Origin: Mycobacterium sp. 4858
GTDB lineage: Bacteria; Actinomycetota; Actinomycetes; Mycobacteriales; Mycobacteriaceae
Length of the DNA stretch: 64,000 nt
Direction: 5' to 3'
NCBI RefSeq assembly: GCF_900240975.1
Contig: NZ_LT968776.1
Span: forward strand, 124,001-188,000
The position numbers were made by a program, and so were the translations under genes. Below the pieces are notes generated by a model that saw only the letters and a list, made by a program, of their open reading frames with translations, made no database searches and was not told where the DNA came from. Of this stretch, positions 21,952 through 30,780 are shown piece by piece (the first letter of the stretch is position 1; every line of letters starts with the position of its first letter).

Positions 21952-24662
21952 TGGTGTTTGCCGACAAAACATTCGGCGCCGGCGCAGCCCCGGCGGCCGC
22001 TGGTGGCCGCCACGAAGACGGCTACAACGACCGCTACGACGCGGACCGCCTGCTGGCCGGATACCGGGCCGCGCGCGCCCAGGAGGCGCTGTTCGACCTC
22101 CGGCACGGCCCGGCCGCCGGCTACGACGAGTTCGTGGACCGGGACGGGAACGTGCGGCCGGCCTGGGCGGAGCTGGCCGACACCATCGCCGAACGCGGCC
22201 GGTCTGGGCTCGACCGGCTGCGCTCGGTGGTGCGCGGCCTGATCGACAGCGACGGCATCACCTACACCGACGTCGATCCCGGCGTGCACGGGCTGGAACC
22301 GCGGCCGTGGATCCTGGACACGCTCCCGCTGGTGTTGTCGGCCGCGGAGTGGGAGGTGCTCGAGGCCGGGCTGACGCAGCGGTCCCGGCTGCTCGACGCG
22401 GTGCTCGCCGACCTGTACGGGTCGCGCAGCCTGCTCACCGACGGCATCCTGCCGCCGGAGTTACTGTTCGCCCATCCCGGTTACGTGCGCGCCGCCAACG
22501 GCATCGAGGTGCCCGGGCATCACCAACTTTTCCTGCACGCCTGTGACGTAAGCCGGCTACCGGACGGCAGCTTCCGGGTCAACGCCGACTGGACGCAGGC
22601 GCCGTCGGGCGCCGGCTACGCGCTGGCCGACCGGCGCGTCGTCGCGCACTCGATCCCCGATCTCTACGAACGGATCGTGCCGCGGCCGACGACGCCGTTC
22701 GCCCAGGCGCTGCGGCTGGCGCTGATCGACGCAGCGCCCGACGACGCGCAGGATCCGGTGGTGGTGGTTCTCAGCCCGGGCATCTTCTCCGAAACCGCGT
22801 TCGACCAGGCGTATCTGGCCACGCTGCTGGGTTTCCCGTTGGTGGAGAGCGCCGACCTGGTGGTGCGCGACGGCAAGCTGTGGATGCGCTCGCTCGGCAC
22901 CTTGAAACGGGTCGACGTCGTTCTGCGCCGCGTCGACGCGGACTACGCCGATCCCCTGGACCTGCGGGCCGATTCCCGGCTCGGCGTCGCCGGCCTGGTG
23001 GAGGCGTGCCACCGCGGGACGGTGACCGTGGTCAACACGCTGGGCAGTGGCATCCTGGAAAACCCTGGGCTACTTCGGTTTTTGCCGCAGCTGTCCGAGC
23101 GCCTGCTGTCCGAGGCCCCGCTGCTGCCGACCGCGCCGGTCTACTGGGGCGGCATATCCGGCGAGCGGTCGCACCTGCTGGCCAATCTGTCGTCGCTGCT
23201 GATCAAGTCCACGGTCGGCGGCGAAACCCTTGTCGGTCCGACCCTTTCGTCTTATCAGCTGACGCAGTTGGCCGCCCGCATCGAGAAGATGCCCTGGCAG
23301 TGGATCGGCCAGGAGCTACCCCAGTTCTCGTCGGCGCCCACCGACCACGCCGGGGTGTTGTCGTCGGCCGGCGTCGGCATCCGGTTGTTCAACGTCGCCC
23401 AGCGCGGCGGATACGCCCCGATGATCGGTGGCGTCGGCTACGTGCTGGCGCCCGGTCCGGCCGCGTACACGCTGCAAACCGTTGCGGCAAAGGATGTTTG
23501 GGTGCGCCCCACCGAGCGCGCACGGGCCGAGGCGGTGAGCCTGCCGTCGCCCGCACCGCCGGCGAAGACGGCCGCGGGCACTTGGGGCGTCAGCTCGCCC
23601 CGTGTGCTGTCCGACCTCTTCTGGATCGGTCGTTACGGCGAGCGCGCGGAGAACATGGCGCGGCTGCTGCTGGTCGCCCGGGACAGGTTCCACGTCTACC
23701 GGCATCAGCAGCACACCGAGGAAAGCGAATGCGTGCCGGTCCTGATGGCCGCCCTGGGCCGGATCACCGGAACGGGCACGGGGGCGGACGACAGGCCCGA
23801 CGATGTTGGCGCCAGTGACGGAGCCAGCGACGGCGCCGAGATGATCGCCGTCGCGCCCTCCACGCTGTGGTCGCTGACCGTGGACCCGGACCGGCCCGGA
23901 TCGCTGGTGCAGTCGGTGGAAGGTTTGGCGCTGGCCGCCCGCGCCGTGCGCGACCAGATGTCCAACGACACCTGGATGGTGCTGGCCGGGGTGGAGCGCG
24001 CGCTGGCCCAGCGGCGGGAGCCGCCGGATTCGCTCGCCGAGGCGGATGCGCTGCTCGCATCGGCTCAGACACAGACGCTGTCCGGGATGCTGACCCTGGC
24101 CGGGGTGGCCGGCGAGTCGATGGTGCGCGACGTGGGCTGGACGATGATGGACATCGGCAAGCGCATCGAACGCGGCCTCTGGCTGACCGCGCTGCTGCGG
24201 TCCACACTGACCGCGGTGCGTGGCACCGCCGCCGAACAGACGATCATCGAGGCGACGCTGGTGGCGTGCGAGTCGTCGGTCATCTACCGGCGCCGCACGG
24301 TGGGCAAGGTCAGCGTCGCCGCCGTGGCCGAGCTGATGCTGTTCGACGCGCAGAACCCGCGGTCATTGCTCTATCAAGTGGAGCGGCTGCGGGCCAACCT
24401 CAAGGACCTGCCAGGAGCGTCGGGGTCGTCGCGCCCGGAGCGGCTGGTGGACGAGATCGGCACCCTGCTGCGTCGCTCGCATCCCGCCGAGCTGGAAGCC
24501 GTCAGCGCCGAGGGGCTGCGCGCGGAGCTGGCCGGCCTGCTCGGTTCGGTGGACACGGGGCTGCGCGAGCTCGCCGAGGTGATCACCACGACGCAGCTGG
24601 CGCTGCCCGGTGGCATGCAACCGCTGTGGGGCCCCGACGTCCGCCGGGTGATGCCGGCCTAG
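21951..24662 (+). CDS. Circularly permuted ATP-grasp plus alpha-E protein (Rv2567-like)
   Basis: 903 residues, start ATG at 21951 in a TAATG overlap with the preceding gene; a longer upstream frame is a shadow. The first ~480 residues form the circularly permuted ATP-grasp type 2 domain (DGSFRVNADWTQAPSGAGYA, VVVLSPGIFSETAFDQAYLA, VRDGKLWMRSL, NTLGSGILENPGLL, LLIKSTVGGETLVGPTL). Residues ~530-880 are an alpha-E domain (LSDLFWIGRYGERAENMARL, MVRDVGWTMMDIGKRIERGL, RSLLYQVERLRANL). In many bacteria the two halves are separate genes; the fusion matches Rv2567. Likely forms amide or ester bonds on a peptide substrate. Confidence 0.9.
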   Translation: MVFADKTFGAGAAPAAAGGRHEDGYNDRYDADRLLAGYRAARAQEALFDLRHGPAAGYDEFVDRDGNVRPAWAELADTIAERGRSGLDRLRSVVRGLIDSDGITYTDVDPGVHGLEPRPWILDTLPLVLSAAEWEVLEAGLTQRSRLLDAVLADLYGSRSLLTDGILPPELLFAHPGYVRAANGIEVPGHHQLFLHACDVSRLPDGSFRVNADWTQAPSGAGYALADRRVVAHSIPDLYERIVPRPTTPFAQALRLALIDAAPDDAQDPVVVVLSPGIFSETAFDQAYLATLLGFPLVESADLVVRDGKLWMRSLGTLKRVDVVLRRVDADYADPLDLRADSRLGVAGLVEACHRGTVTVVNTLGSGILENPGLLRFLPQLSERLLSEAPLLPTAPVYWGGISGERSHLLANLSSLLIKSTVGGETLVGPTLSSYQLTQLAARIEKMPWQWIGQELPQFSSAPTDHAGVLSSAGVGIRLFNVAQRGGYAPMIGGVGYVLAPGPAAYTLQTVAAKDVWVRPTERARAEAVSLPSPAPPAKTAAGTWGVSSPRVLSDLFWIGRYGERAENMARLLLVARDRFHVYRHQQHTEESECVPVLMAALGRITGTGTGADDRPDDVGASDGASDGAEMIAVAPSTLWSLTVDPDRPGSLVQSVEGLALAARAVRDQMSNDTWMVLAGVERALAQRREPPDSLAEADALLASAQTQTLSGMLTLAGVAGESMVRDVGWTMMDIGKRIERGLWLTALLRSTLTAVRGTAAEQTIIEATLVACESSVIYRRRTVGKVSVAAVAELMLFDAQNPRSLLYQVERLRANLKDLPGASGSSRPERLVDEIGTLLRRSHPAELEAVSAEGLRAELAGLLGSVDTGLRELAEVITTTQLALPGGMQPLWGPDVRRVMPA

Positions 24663-24772
24663 CGGCGATCGCGAGCGCGGCGAAGCCGGGCGAAGCGGGT
24701 CGCCGCCATCCGGCCCAGCGGCGATCGCGAGCGCGGCGAAGCCGGGCGAAGCGGGTCGCCGCCATCCGGCCT
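24661..24772 (+). repeat. Two tandem 56-base copies of a dispersed repeat
   Basis: Two near-identical 56-base units, 24661-24716 and 24717-24772, start inside the stop codon of the ATP-grasp gene. The unit reads AGCGGCGATCGCGAGCGCGG then CGAAGCCGGGCGAAGCGGG and ends in TCGCCGCC; its ends GCGGCGA and TCGCCGC can pair into a hairpin. A third, inverted copy lies at 34964-35013. The element fills the gap between this gene and the convergent 13E12 gene. Confidence 0.85.
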
Positions 24773-24793
24773 CGCGGCGAGTTGCATGTTGTG

Positions 24794-26158
24794 TCAATGG
24801 GGTTCGTCGTCGTCGCCGTCTTCGAGGAGTCGTTCGGGGTGGTGGTAGCTGTTGGTGCGTGGTTGTCCGCGATCCAGGTGGGGTGGGGGGAGCCATTCGG
24901 TTTCGCCGCGGGCGTTGGTGCGGGTGGTCCAGCCCTGTTCGGCGAGTCGGTTGTCGGGGCCGCAGGCCAGGGTGAGGTCGTCGATGTCGGTGCGGCCGGT
25001 GGATCGCCAGCCGCGGACGTGGTGGACCTGGCTGTGGTAGGCCGGCGCGTCGCAGCCGGGTTTGGTACACCCACGGTCCTTGGCGTACAACATGATTCGC
25101 TGGGCGGGTGAGGCCAGGCGTTTGGTGTGCCACAGCGCTAGTGATCGGCTCTTGTCGAAGATCGCCAAGTAATGGTGAGCGTGGCCCGCCCAGCGGATCA
25201 CGTCCGACATCGGCACCAGGGTGCCGCCGGCGGTCAACGCCTTGCCGGCGGCGGCTTCGAGGTCTTGCAAGGTGGTGGTCACCACGATCGACACCGGCAG
25301 CCCGTTGTGGGAGCCCAGGTCCCCCGACGCGAGCAGCCCGCGCAGCCCGGCCAGGAAGGCGTCATGGTGGCGTTGAGCCTGGCTGCGGGTGTCGCGGCGC
25401 ACCGCCTCCTCATCGGGTGTCTCATCGACCACCGGGGTCTCATCCTCGGGGTTGCACACTCCGGGTGCGGCGAGTTTGGCCAGCATCGCTTCGATCGCGG
25501 CCCGCAGCTCCGGGGTGATCAGCCCGCTCAGCCGTGACATACCGTCGACGTCTTGTGCCCCCAAAATGATGCCGCGTCTGCGGGCCCGCTCGGCGTCGCT
25601 GTAGTCCCCGTCGGGGTGTAGCCAATCCAGGATCCGCTGGGCGTATTTGGCCAACTCGTCGGGCCGGTAGCCGGCGGCCTTGTCGGCCAGGTCGGCCTCG
25701 GCGGCCTGGCGGGTGAACACGTCGACCTCAGCCGGCAGGTGGGCGAAGAATCCGCGGATCACGTTGACGTGCCCGTCCCCGATCAGCCCGGCGCGCTGGG
25801 CGGCCGCGGTCGCGCTCAACCGCGGCGCCAACGGCTCACCGGTCAACGCGCAGCGCTCGCCGAGATCGCGGGCGTCGGCGATGCGCCGGCCGGCCTCGGC
25901 TTTGGTGATGCGCAACCGGTCGGCCAGCCCCACACGCAGCGAGCCACCCAACTCCTCGGGACTGGCCTGGGCGTCGAGCTGATTGATCAACGCGTGCTGA
26001 GGCGCGCGCAGCTGGCGGGCCACCCGCTCCACCCGCTCCAGGGCAGCCAACCGCTCCGGGGTGGTCAGCACGTCAAAAGACAACCCACACAACCGGTCCG
26101 CATCGTAATCGAGCGCGTCGATGACCTCGACGATCTCCTCACGACTACTGCCACCCAT
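24794..26158 (-). CDS. 13E12 repeat-family protein (DUF222 + HNH endonuclease)
   Basis: 454-residue member of the mycobacterial 13E12 (REP13E12) family. The N-terminal DUF222 region ([40 protein letters not shown]) is followed by an HNH nuclease near residues 370-425: [20 protein letters not shown], then [20 protein letters not shown], containing the H-N-H residues and a CxxxxC metal pair. ATG 26158 (MGGSSREEI) is preferred over an extension at 26218. In M. tuberculosis 13E12 copies host prophage phiRv1 integration. The gene separates two halves of the transglutaminase module, consistent with insertion. Confidence 0.88.
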   Translation of the reverse strand: MGGSSREEIVEVIDALDYDADRLCGLSFDVLTTPERLAALERVERVARQLRAPQHALINQLDAQASPEELGGSLRVGLADRLRITKAEAGRRIADARDLGERCALTGEPLAPRLSATAAAQRAGLIGDGHVNVIRGFFAHLPAEVDVFTRQAAEADLADKAAGYRPDELAKYAQRILDWLHPDGDYSDAERARRRGIILGAQDVDGMSRLSGLITPELRAAIEAMLAKLAAPGVCNPEDETPVVDETPDEEAVRRDTRSQAQRHHDAFLAGLRGLLASGDLGSHNGLPVSIVVTTTLQDLEAAAGKALTAGGTLVPMSDVIRWAGHAHHYLAIFDKSRSLALWHTKRLASPAQRIMLYAKDRGCTKPGCDAPAYHSQVHHVRGWRSTGRTDIDDLTLACGPDNRLAEQGWTTRTNARGETEWLPPPHLDRGQPRTNSYHHPERLLEDGDDDEPH

Positions 26159-26268
26159 ACCCCCAACCCTAGAAACACCCACCGACAAAAAACGCCACAA
26201 TGTGACCACAGAAACCAAAGTGACACAAGGGAATACAACGATGCGACCGCCAAACGACTAGGCGGTAA

Positions 26269-26771
26269 TCACACCTTGGAGGTCGCGTGATCCATGGCGA
26301 CCCCCTGGTAGCGGTGCGGATCGGGCAGCCGCCGACAACGCCGCATGTGCACCAGCACCAGGACCGAAAGCACCGCGGCGTAGATGCACCACAGTGACGC
26401 GAACACCGTGATGGAGCGATAGCCCGACATCACCGCCGGCCCGATGACAGCCGCGATGTAAAGCACCGCCCACACCCAGCTGTCGTGAACGGCGGTCTGG
26501 TATTCCAGCGCGCGCGGCCACCTCTTCACCCCGATCGGTTGGGTGAGGACGACGACGGCCAGGTACACAGACACGACGGCGCCGAGCACCGCAAAAGGCG
26601 CCGCCGCAGTCGGGCGCCGCGCGGTTCCAGCATCAAGACCGACAACGGGACCAGCGCGGGAAGCAACGGCAGCGCAACGAAGACGTATGCGCGCACCGCC
26701 GACTGCGCCGCCCCGGCTGACACAAAGCTGTTGGGCCACACCGCCGCCTCGAGGAACTGGCGGACCGCGCC
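26269..26771 (-). pseudogene. Decayed DUF6629 family membrane protein
   Basis: C-terminal two-thirds of a DUF6629-type polytopic membrane protein in two frames. The upstream piece, RQFLEAAVWPNSFVSAGAAQ then YVFVALPLLPALVPLSVLML, starts immediately after the stop of the metallopeptidase gene, so about 55 N-terminal residues and the start are missing. Near 26600-26615 the frame shifts to PFAVLGAVVSVYLAVVVLTQ, then WVWAVLYIAAVIGPAVMSGY and FASLWCIYAAVLSVLVLVHM. Truncated and frameshifted, hence non-functional. Family assignment rests on recognised sequence pattern. Confidence 0.7.
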
Positions 26772-27827
26772 CTACCCCGCGATGGCGGCCGGTCCCCGCG
26801 ACTCGGAGGTCACCTCGTCGATCACGGTGTAGATGAACTTCATCTTGTCCAGCACAGCGACCGGCAGCACGAACGGGTACAGGTCGTCGTGGCCCATCGA
26901 CCGGTTCACCATGTTCAGCGACCACGACAGTGGCAGCCACATGTCGATGACCGTCTGGAAAGCGCTGGGGCCCAGGGCCGGACGGTCGAAGGTCGCCGAC
27001 GCCGAAGCGAAGCCGCACCACGCCGAGGTGTCCAGGGTGTCGCGGATGTGCAGGTAATGGGCGAACGTCTCGGCCCAGTCCTCGGCGGGGTGCATGGTGG
27101 CGTACGAGGAGACGAAGTGTTCCTGCCAATCCTCGGGCGGCCCCTCACTGTAGTGCCGGTCGAGCGCCTCCTGGTAGTCGGCGTCGGGGTCGCCGAACAA
27201 CTCGTTGAAGCGCGCCAAATAGTCTCTGGACCCGGCGATCAGCCGGTAGAAGTAGTAGTGCCCGATCTCGTGCCGGAAGTGTCCCAGCAGCGTGCGGTAC
27301 GGCTCCTCCATCTCCACCCGCAGCTGCTCGCGGTGCACGTCGTCGCCCTCGGCCAGGTCCAGGGTGATCACGCCGTTGTCGTGCCCGGTCATCACCTTCT
27401 CGTGCCCGCTGGACAGCAGGTGGAAGGCTAATCCCTGCTCGGGATCCTCGTCGCGCCCGATGATCGGCAACTTGAGTTCATGCAGCTCGGCGATCAGCCG
27501 CCGCTTGGCCGCCTCGGCGCGGGCGAACTCGGCCAGGCCGGCGGTGTCGGCGTCGTTGGGCCGCACGGTGGTCAGCGCGCAGGACGCGCACAGCAGCCGA
27601 GGATTGTTGACGGGAACCAGCCAATTGCATTCGGCCAGTAGCAGATTGGCGCACAGCTGATACTCGGCCGCGTCCACGAAACCCGCGTGCTCGCCGGCGT
27701 TGTTCTCGGCGATCACCAGCAGGGCCATCTGTTCGAGCGAAAAACCCAGTGCGCTGCCGCAATTCAGGCAGGTGGAGTTCTCGAACGTCAGGCGCTGCCC
27801 GCAATTGGGGCAGTTGAAGTCACGCAT
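26772..27827 (-). CDS. Putative zinc-binding metallopeptidase (Rv2568c-like)
   Basis: 351 residues, orthologue of Rv2568c. An N-terminal zinc ribbon (MRDFNCPNCGQRLTFENSTC plus LNCG) precedes a metzincin-like domain with HEIGH inside LLGHFRHEIGHYYFYRLI near residue 200 and a later acidic/histidine segment HPAEDWAETFAHYLHIRDTL. It overlaps the transglutaminase gene upstream by 8 bases, an arrangement conserved in actinobacteria, and is probably part of the same peptide-modification module. The C-terminus abuts the DUF6629 remnant. Confidence 0.88.
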   Translation of the reverse strand: MRDFNCPNCGQRLTFENSTCLNCGSALGFSLEQMALLVIAENNAGEHAGFVDAAEYQLCANLLLAECNWLVPVNNPRLLCASCALTTVRPNDADTAGLAEFARAEAAKRRLIAELHELKLPIIGRDEDPEQGLAFHLLSSGHEKVMTGHDNGVITLDLAEGDDVHREQLRVEMEEPYRTLLGHFRHEIGHYYFYRLIAGSRDYLARFNELFGDPDADYQEALDRHYSEGPPEDWQEHFVSSYATMHPAEDWAETFAHYLHIRDTLDTSAWCGFASASATFDRPALGPSAFQTVIDMWLPLSWSLNMVNRSMGHDDLYPFVLPVAVLDKMKFIYTVIDEVTSESRGPAAIAG

Positions 27828-28749
27828 GGAGCACGTCCCCCTCGAAGGGCACCACGTCGACGGCCACGTCGATCACGCTGTGCTCCGACTCGGTGTAGAT
27901 GATGCCCCGCAGCGGCGGCACGTCCGCGTAGTCACGGCCGCGTCCGACGATGATGTAGCGCTCGTCGACCAGCTGGTCGTTCGTGGGGTCCAAGCCCAGC
28001 CACTCGAACTGGCCGGGCTGCTGCGGTGTCCACACCGCCGCCCAGGCGTGGGTGGCGTCTATACCGATCATTCGATCCTTCCCCGGGGGTGGGTCGGTGG
28101 CCAGGTAGCCGGACACGTAGCTGGCCGCCAGACCGTTGGCGCGCAGGCAGGCGATCGCCAGCCGTGCAAAGTCCTGACATACCCCTTCCCGGGCCGCCAG
28201 AACCTCTTTTACCCCGGTGGAAATCGTCGTCGACCCCGAGCGGTAGGTGAAGTCGGCGAAAATCCGCGACGCGAGGTCGCGCAGCACGTCCACCAGCGGG
28301 CGCTCCGGGGCGAAACTGGGCGCCGCGTACTCGCGCACCTCGTCGGTGATCTCGGGTGGATTCAGGTCGAGGGTGAATTCGGCGGCGAGCGCTCCCCCAC
28401 CTCCCGTCGGCCGGGCGGCCTCCCACGGTTGCACCGCCGGCCCGGCGGTGTAGAGCCCCGGGGCCGGCGGATAGACGTCCACGATGGAATCGCTGGTGAC
28501 GGTCAGGGTGTGGTGCGGCTCGGTGACGTGGAAGTACGAGCTGATGTTGCCGTAGACGTCGGCGCTGGTGGAGACGTCGGCGGGGGCCGGTTCGATGGTC
28601 AGCCGGTGCTCGACGCAGCGCTGCCGCAGCGAATCCCGCGGGGTGAGAAAACCGCGGCCGTAGGAGCTGGTCACCACGTCGGAGTAGCGGTACTCGGTGC
28701 GGTGGGTGACCCGGTGGCGGCGGGCGGCCCCGGCCTCGGCTTCAGTCAC
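27820..28749 (-). CDS. Transglutaminase family protein (Rv2569c-like)
   Basis: 309-residue transglutaminase-like protein, orthologue of Rv2569c. N-terminal beta domain (THRTEYRYSDVVTSSYGRGF, a typical Bact_transglu_N start), then the catalytic core with Cys in AAREGVCQDFARLAIACLRA, His in GIDATHAWAAVWTPQ and Asp in EWLGLDPTNDQLVDERYIIV. GTG 28749 is chosen because the domain begins six residues later; an upstream extension is unsupported. Works with the downstream metallopeptidase and the Rv2566/Rv2567-type pair. Confidence 0.9.
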   Translation of the reverse strand: MTEAEAGAARRHRVTHRTEYRYSDVVTSSYGRGFLTPRDSLRQRCVEHRLTIEPAPADVSTSADVYGNISSYFHVTEPHHTLTVTSDSIVDVYPPAPGLYTAGPAVQPWEAARPTGGGGALAAEFTLDLNPPEITDEVREYAAPSFAPERPLVDVLRDLASRIFADFTYRSGSTTISTGVKEVLAAREGVCQDFARLAIACLRANGLAASYVSGYLATDPPPGKDRMIGIDATHAWAAVWTPQQPGQFEWLGLDPTNDQLVDERYIIVGRGRDYADVPPLRGIIYTESEHSVIDVAVDVVPFEGDVLHA

Positions 28750-28850
28750 ATGGCTGATCACATCACACGCCGGGCCGTCGCGTCGTCCGCGGCGCGAAAC
28801 CGTTTGCCGATACGGCGGCACGCGGGCCAAACCGGGAGCACAATCGAGAT

Positions 28851-29240
28851 GTGGCCACGTGGTACGACGTCGCCCACATCGTTCGTGAGCTGGCACTCAC
28901 CTCCGAGCCGTCACCGCATGACTGGCGGGTCGGCAAGAAGTTGCTGGCCTGGGAGCGGCCGCTGCGCCCGTCCGAACGCGAGGCGCTGGCCCGCGAGGGA
29001 TCGGAACCGCCCGGGGGCGACATCCTCGGCGTGCGGGTGTCAGACGAGGGGGTCAAGTTCGGGTTGATCACCGACGAGCCGGACGTTTATTTCACGACCC
29101 CCCACTTCGACGGCTACCCGGTGGTGTTGGTCCGGCTGGCCGAGATCTCGGTGCGCGACCTCGAGGAGCTGATCACCGAGGCCTGGCTGACGCAGGCCCC
29201 GCGGAAGTTGGTTCAGGAATTCCTGGCCGACTCCCGCTGA
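28851..29240 (+). CDS. MmcQ/YjbR family protein (Rv2570-like)
   Basis: 129-residue protein of the double-wing YjbR/MmcQ fold, orthologue of Rv2570: LLAWERPLRPSERE, GLITDEPDVYFTTPHFDGYP, VVLVRLAEISVRDLEELITE and AWLTQAPRKLVQEFL are family hallmarks. Possibly a DNA-binding or small-molecule-binding protein; biochemical role unknown. GTG start at 28851, divergent from the transglutaminase gene with about 100 bases between; converges with the next gene at a 12-base gap. Confidence 0.85.
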   Translation: MATWYDVAHIVRELALTSEPSPHDWRVGKKLLAWERPLRPSEREALAREGSEPPGGDILGVRVSDEGVKFGLITDEPDVYFTTPHFDGYPVVLVRLAEISVRDLEELITEAWLTQAPRKLVQEFLADSR

Positions 29241-29252
29241 ACCGCTGAACCG

Positions 29253-30332
29253 TCACCCGTGCCGTAGGTCGATGACCCGTTGCAGGTCGTCGACGCAGGC
29301 GCTGACGACGTCGGCGAGGATCAACTGCGTTTTCTCGCGGGCGACCGACTGCAATTCCGAAGCGTGGTGACGCGCGGACGCGATGTACGCGCACGCGCCG
29401 GCCGGGTCGGGGTCGGCAAGGGCTGTCGCGGCCGCGAGCACCACCGACACGGTGTGCACGATCTGCGGATGCCCCTCGCGACAACCGTCAGAGGTGGGAT
29501 TGGGAGTAGGGGCGACGGCGCGGGCCAGTTGCAGCACCGAGCCGGCCAGCAGGGCCACGTACACGGCCTGGCGATCGGCGGCGTGGACCGTGTCGCGCAT
29601 GCCCCAGCGGCGCGGCGCGATACGCACGACTTGGCGGGCGGTGGTGCGCGCCTCGAGCAGTCCGCTGAGCTGTTCGTGTACTCGGTCGACCGCCGTCAGC
29701 GGCCAGTCGGGTGCCGGCGCTTTGCGTCCGACGGCGACGTCCGCGGCACGCGCCAACACGTCGTGCAGCACCCCCAGCACGCCGACGCGCGCAATGCGCA
29801 GCACCTTCAGCGGGTCGGCGGGGAACAGCAGGACTGCGAACACGATGGCCACGCCACCGCCGATCAGCGCGTCGAAGATGCGCTCCCAGCCGAGGCCGCT
29901 GTGGAACAGCGCCAACACCAGGATCGCCGACACCGCGGTCTGGTTGGCGAACATCATCCCGTGCCCGATGAAGCCGCCCCCGATGAACACCGCGGCGCCC
30001 AGCGCGATCAATGCGGCGATCGCGATGGGGACCGCGCCGGGGCCGAGCAGGGCCTGCACCACCGAGCCCAGCCCAATCCCGAAAGTCACCCCGACCATCA
30101 TCTGGATGGCGCGTTGCGCGCGCAGCACGTTGCTCGTCGACAACGACACCGCGGCCGCGATCGGTGCGAAGAACGGCTGCGGATGCTGTAGGACGTCGTG
30201 CGCGAGATACCACGACAGGCCTGCGGCGACGGCGGTCTGTACCAGGTTGAACCACACCAGCCGCAGGCGTTTGCCGCCGGCACGCGCGGCGGCGAGAACC
30301 AGCGATAGCCCCGCCTGCCGCGACGTGCCCAC
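29253..30332 (-). CDS. FUSC-type aromatic acid exporter family membrane protein (Rv2571c-like)
   Basis: 359 residues. Six hydrophobic segments occupy about residues 25-190 (TAVAAGLSWYLAHDVL, FFAPIAAAVSLSTSNV, MMVGVTFGIGLGSVV, IAIAALIALGAAVFIGGGFI, VSAILVLALFHSGLG, VAIVFAVLLFP), followed by a long cytoplasmic helical region (DVLARAADVAVGRKAPAPDW, VHEQLSGLLEARTTARQVVR). FUSC members include aromatic acid exporters, so toxic acid efflux is plausible but not shown. Orthologue of Rv2571c. Four bases after the flavin-type gene stop region, so possibly cotranscribed with aspS. Confidence 0.85.
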   Translation of the reverse strand: MGTSRQAGLSLVLAAARAGGKRLRLVWFNLVQTAVAAGLSWYLAHDVLQHPQPFFAPIAAAVSLSTSNVLRAQRAIQMMVGVTFGIGLGSVVQALLGPGAVPIAIAALIALGAAVFIGGGFIGHGMMFANQTAVSAILVLALFHSGLGWERIFDALIGGGVAIVFAVLLFPADPLKVLRIARVGVLGVLHDVLARAADVAVGRKAPAPDWPLTAVDRVHEQLSGLLEARTTARQVVRIAPRRWGMRDTVHAADRQAVYVALLAGSVLQLARAVAPTPNPTSDGCREGHPQIVHTVSVVLAAATALADPDPAGACAYIASARHHASELQSVAREKTQLILADVVSACVDDLQRVIDLRHG

Positions 30333-30336
30333 CCGG

Positions 30337-30780
30337 CTAGGTCCGGTTTAACTCGAACAACGGAATGACGCGGCTGGTCTTGGACTGGTATTCGGCGAAC
30401 ACCGGCGCCGCGGCGACGATCTGCGGCAGGACTTCCTCGCGCTCGTCGGACGGCAACTCGCGCGCCGTGACGGCGAACTCCTGCACTCCCTGCGGGGCGC
30501 CGATCTCGACCCGGGCCTGCGGGTTGGCCCGCAGGTTGTGCACCCACGCCGGGCTGACGGGCGAGCCGGCGAAGGAGCCGATGATGATGAGCTTGCCGTC
30601 GATGCGGAAGTAGGCCAGCGGGGAGATCCTGGGCTGTCCGGACTTGGCGCCCGTCGTGGTGAGCAACAGCAGATGGGCATTCTCGAACTGGCCGCCCACC
30701 TTGCCGCTGTTGGTCCGGAACTCGTCGATGATGGCGCTGTTGAAGTTGTTGATCGTCGCGGTGTCAGGCATTTCGGTCAT
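30337..30780 (-). CDS. Deazaflavin (F420)-dependent nitroreductase family protein
   Basis: 147-residue split-barrel protein of the Ddn/FDOR-A family that binds F420: [56 protein letters not shown] and [16 protein letters not shown] are the standard family blocks, including the Arg/Lys-rich F420 phosphate region. Substrate unknown. Its ATG overlaps the aspS stop (ATGA). I recall no such gene between aspS and Rv2571c in M. tuberculosis, so this is an addition. Confidence 0.85.
   Translation of the reverse strand: MTEMPDTATINNFNSAIIDEFRTNSGKVGGQFENAHLLLLTTTGAKSGQPRISPLAYFRIDGKLIIIGSFAGSPVSPAWVHNLRANPQARVEIGAPQGVQEFAVTARELPSDEREEVLPQIVAAAPVFAEYQSKTSRVIPLFELNRT

Noticed and set aside
20838..24662. 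1,274-codon frame extending the ATP-grasp gene upstream
   Set aside because: The first ~370 codons are Arg-rich shadow of the Rv2566-type gene; the ATG at 21951 in a TAATG overlap matches the orthologue.
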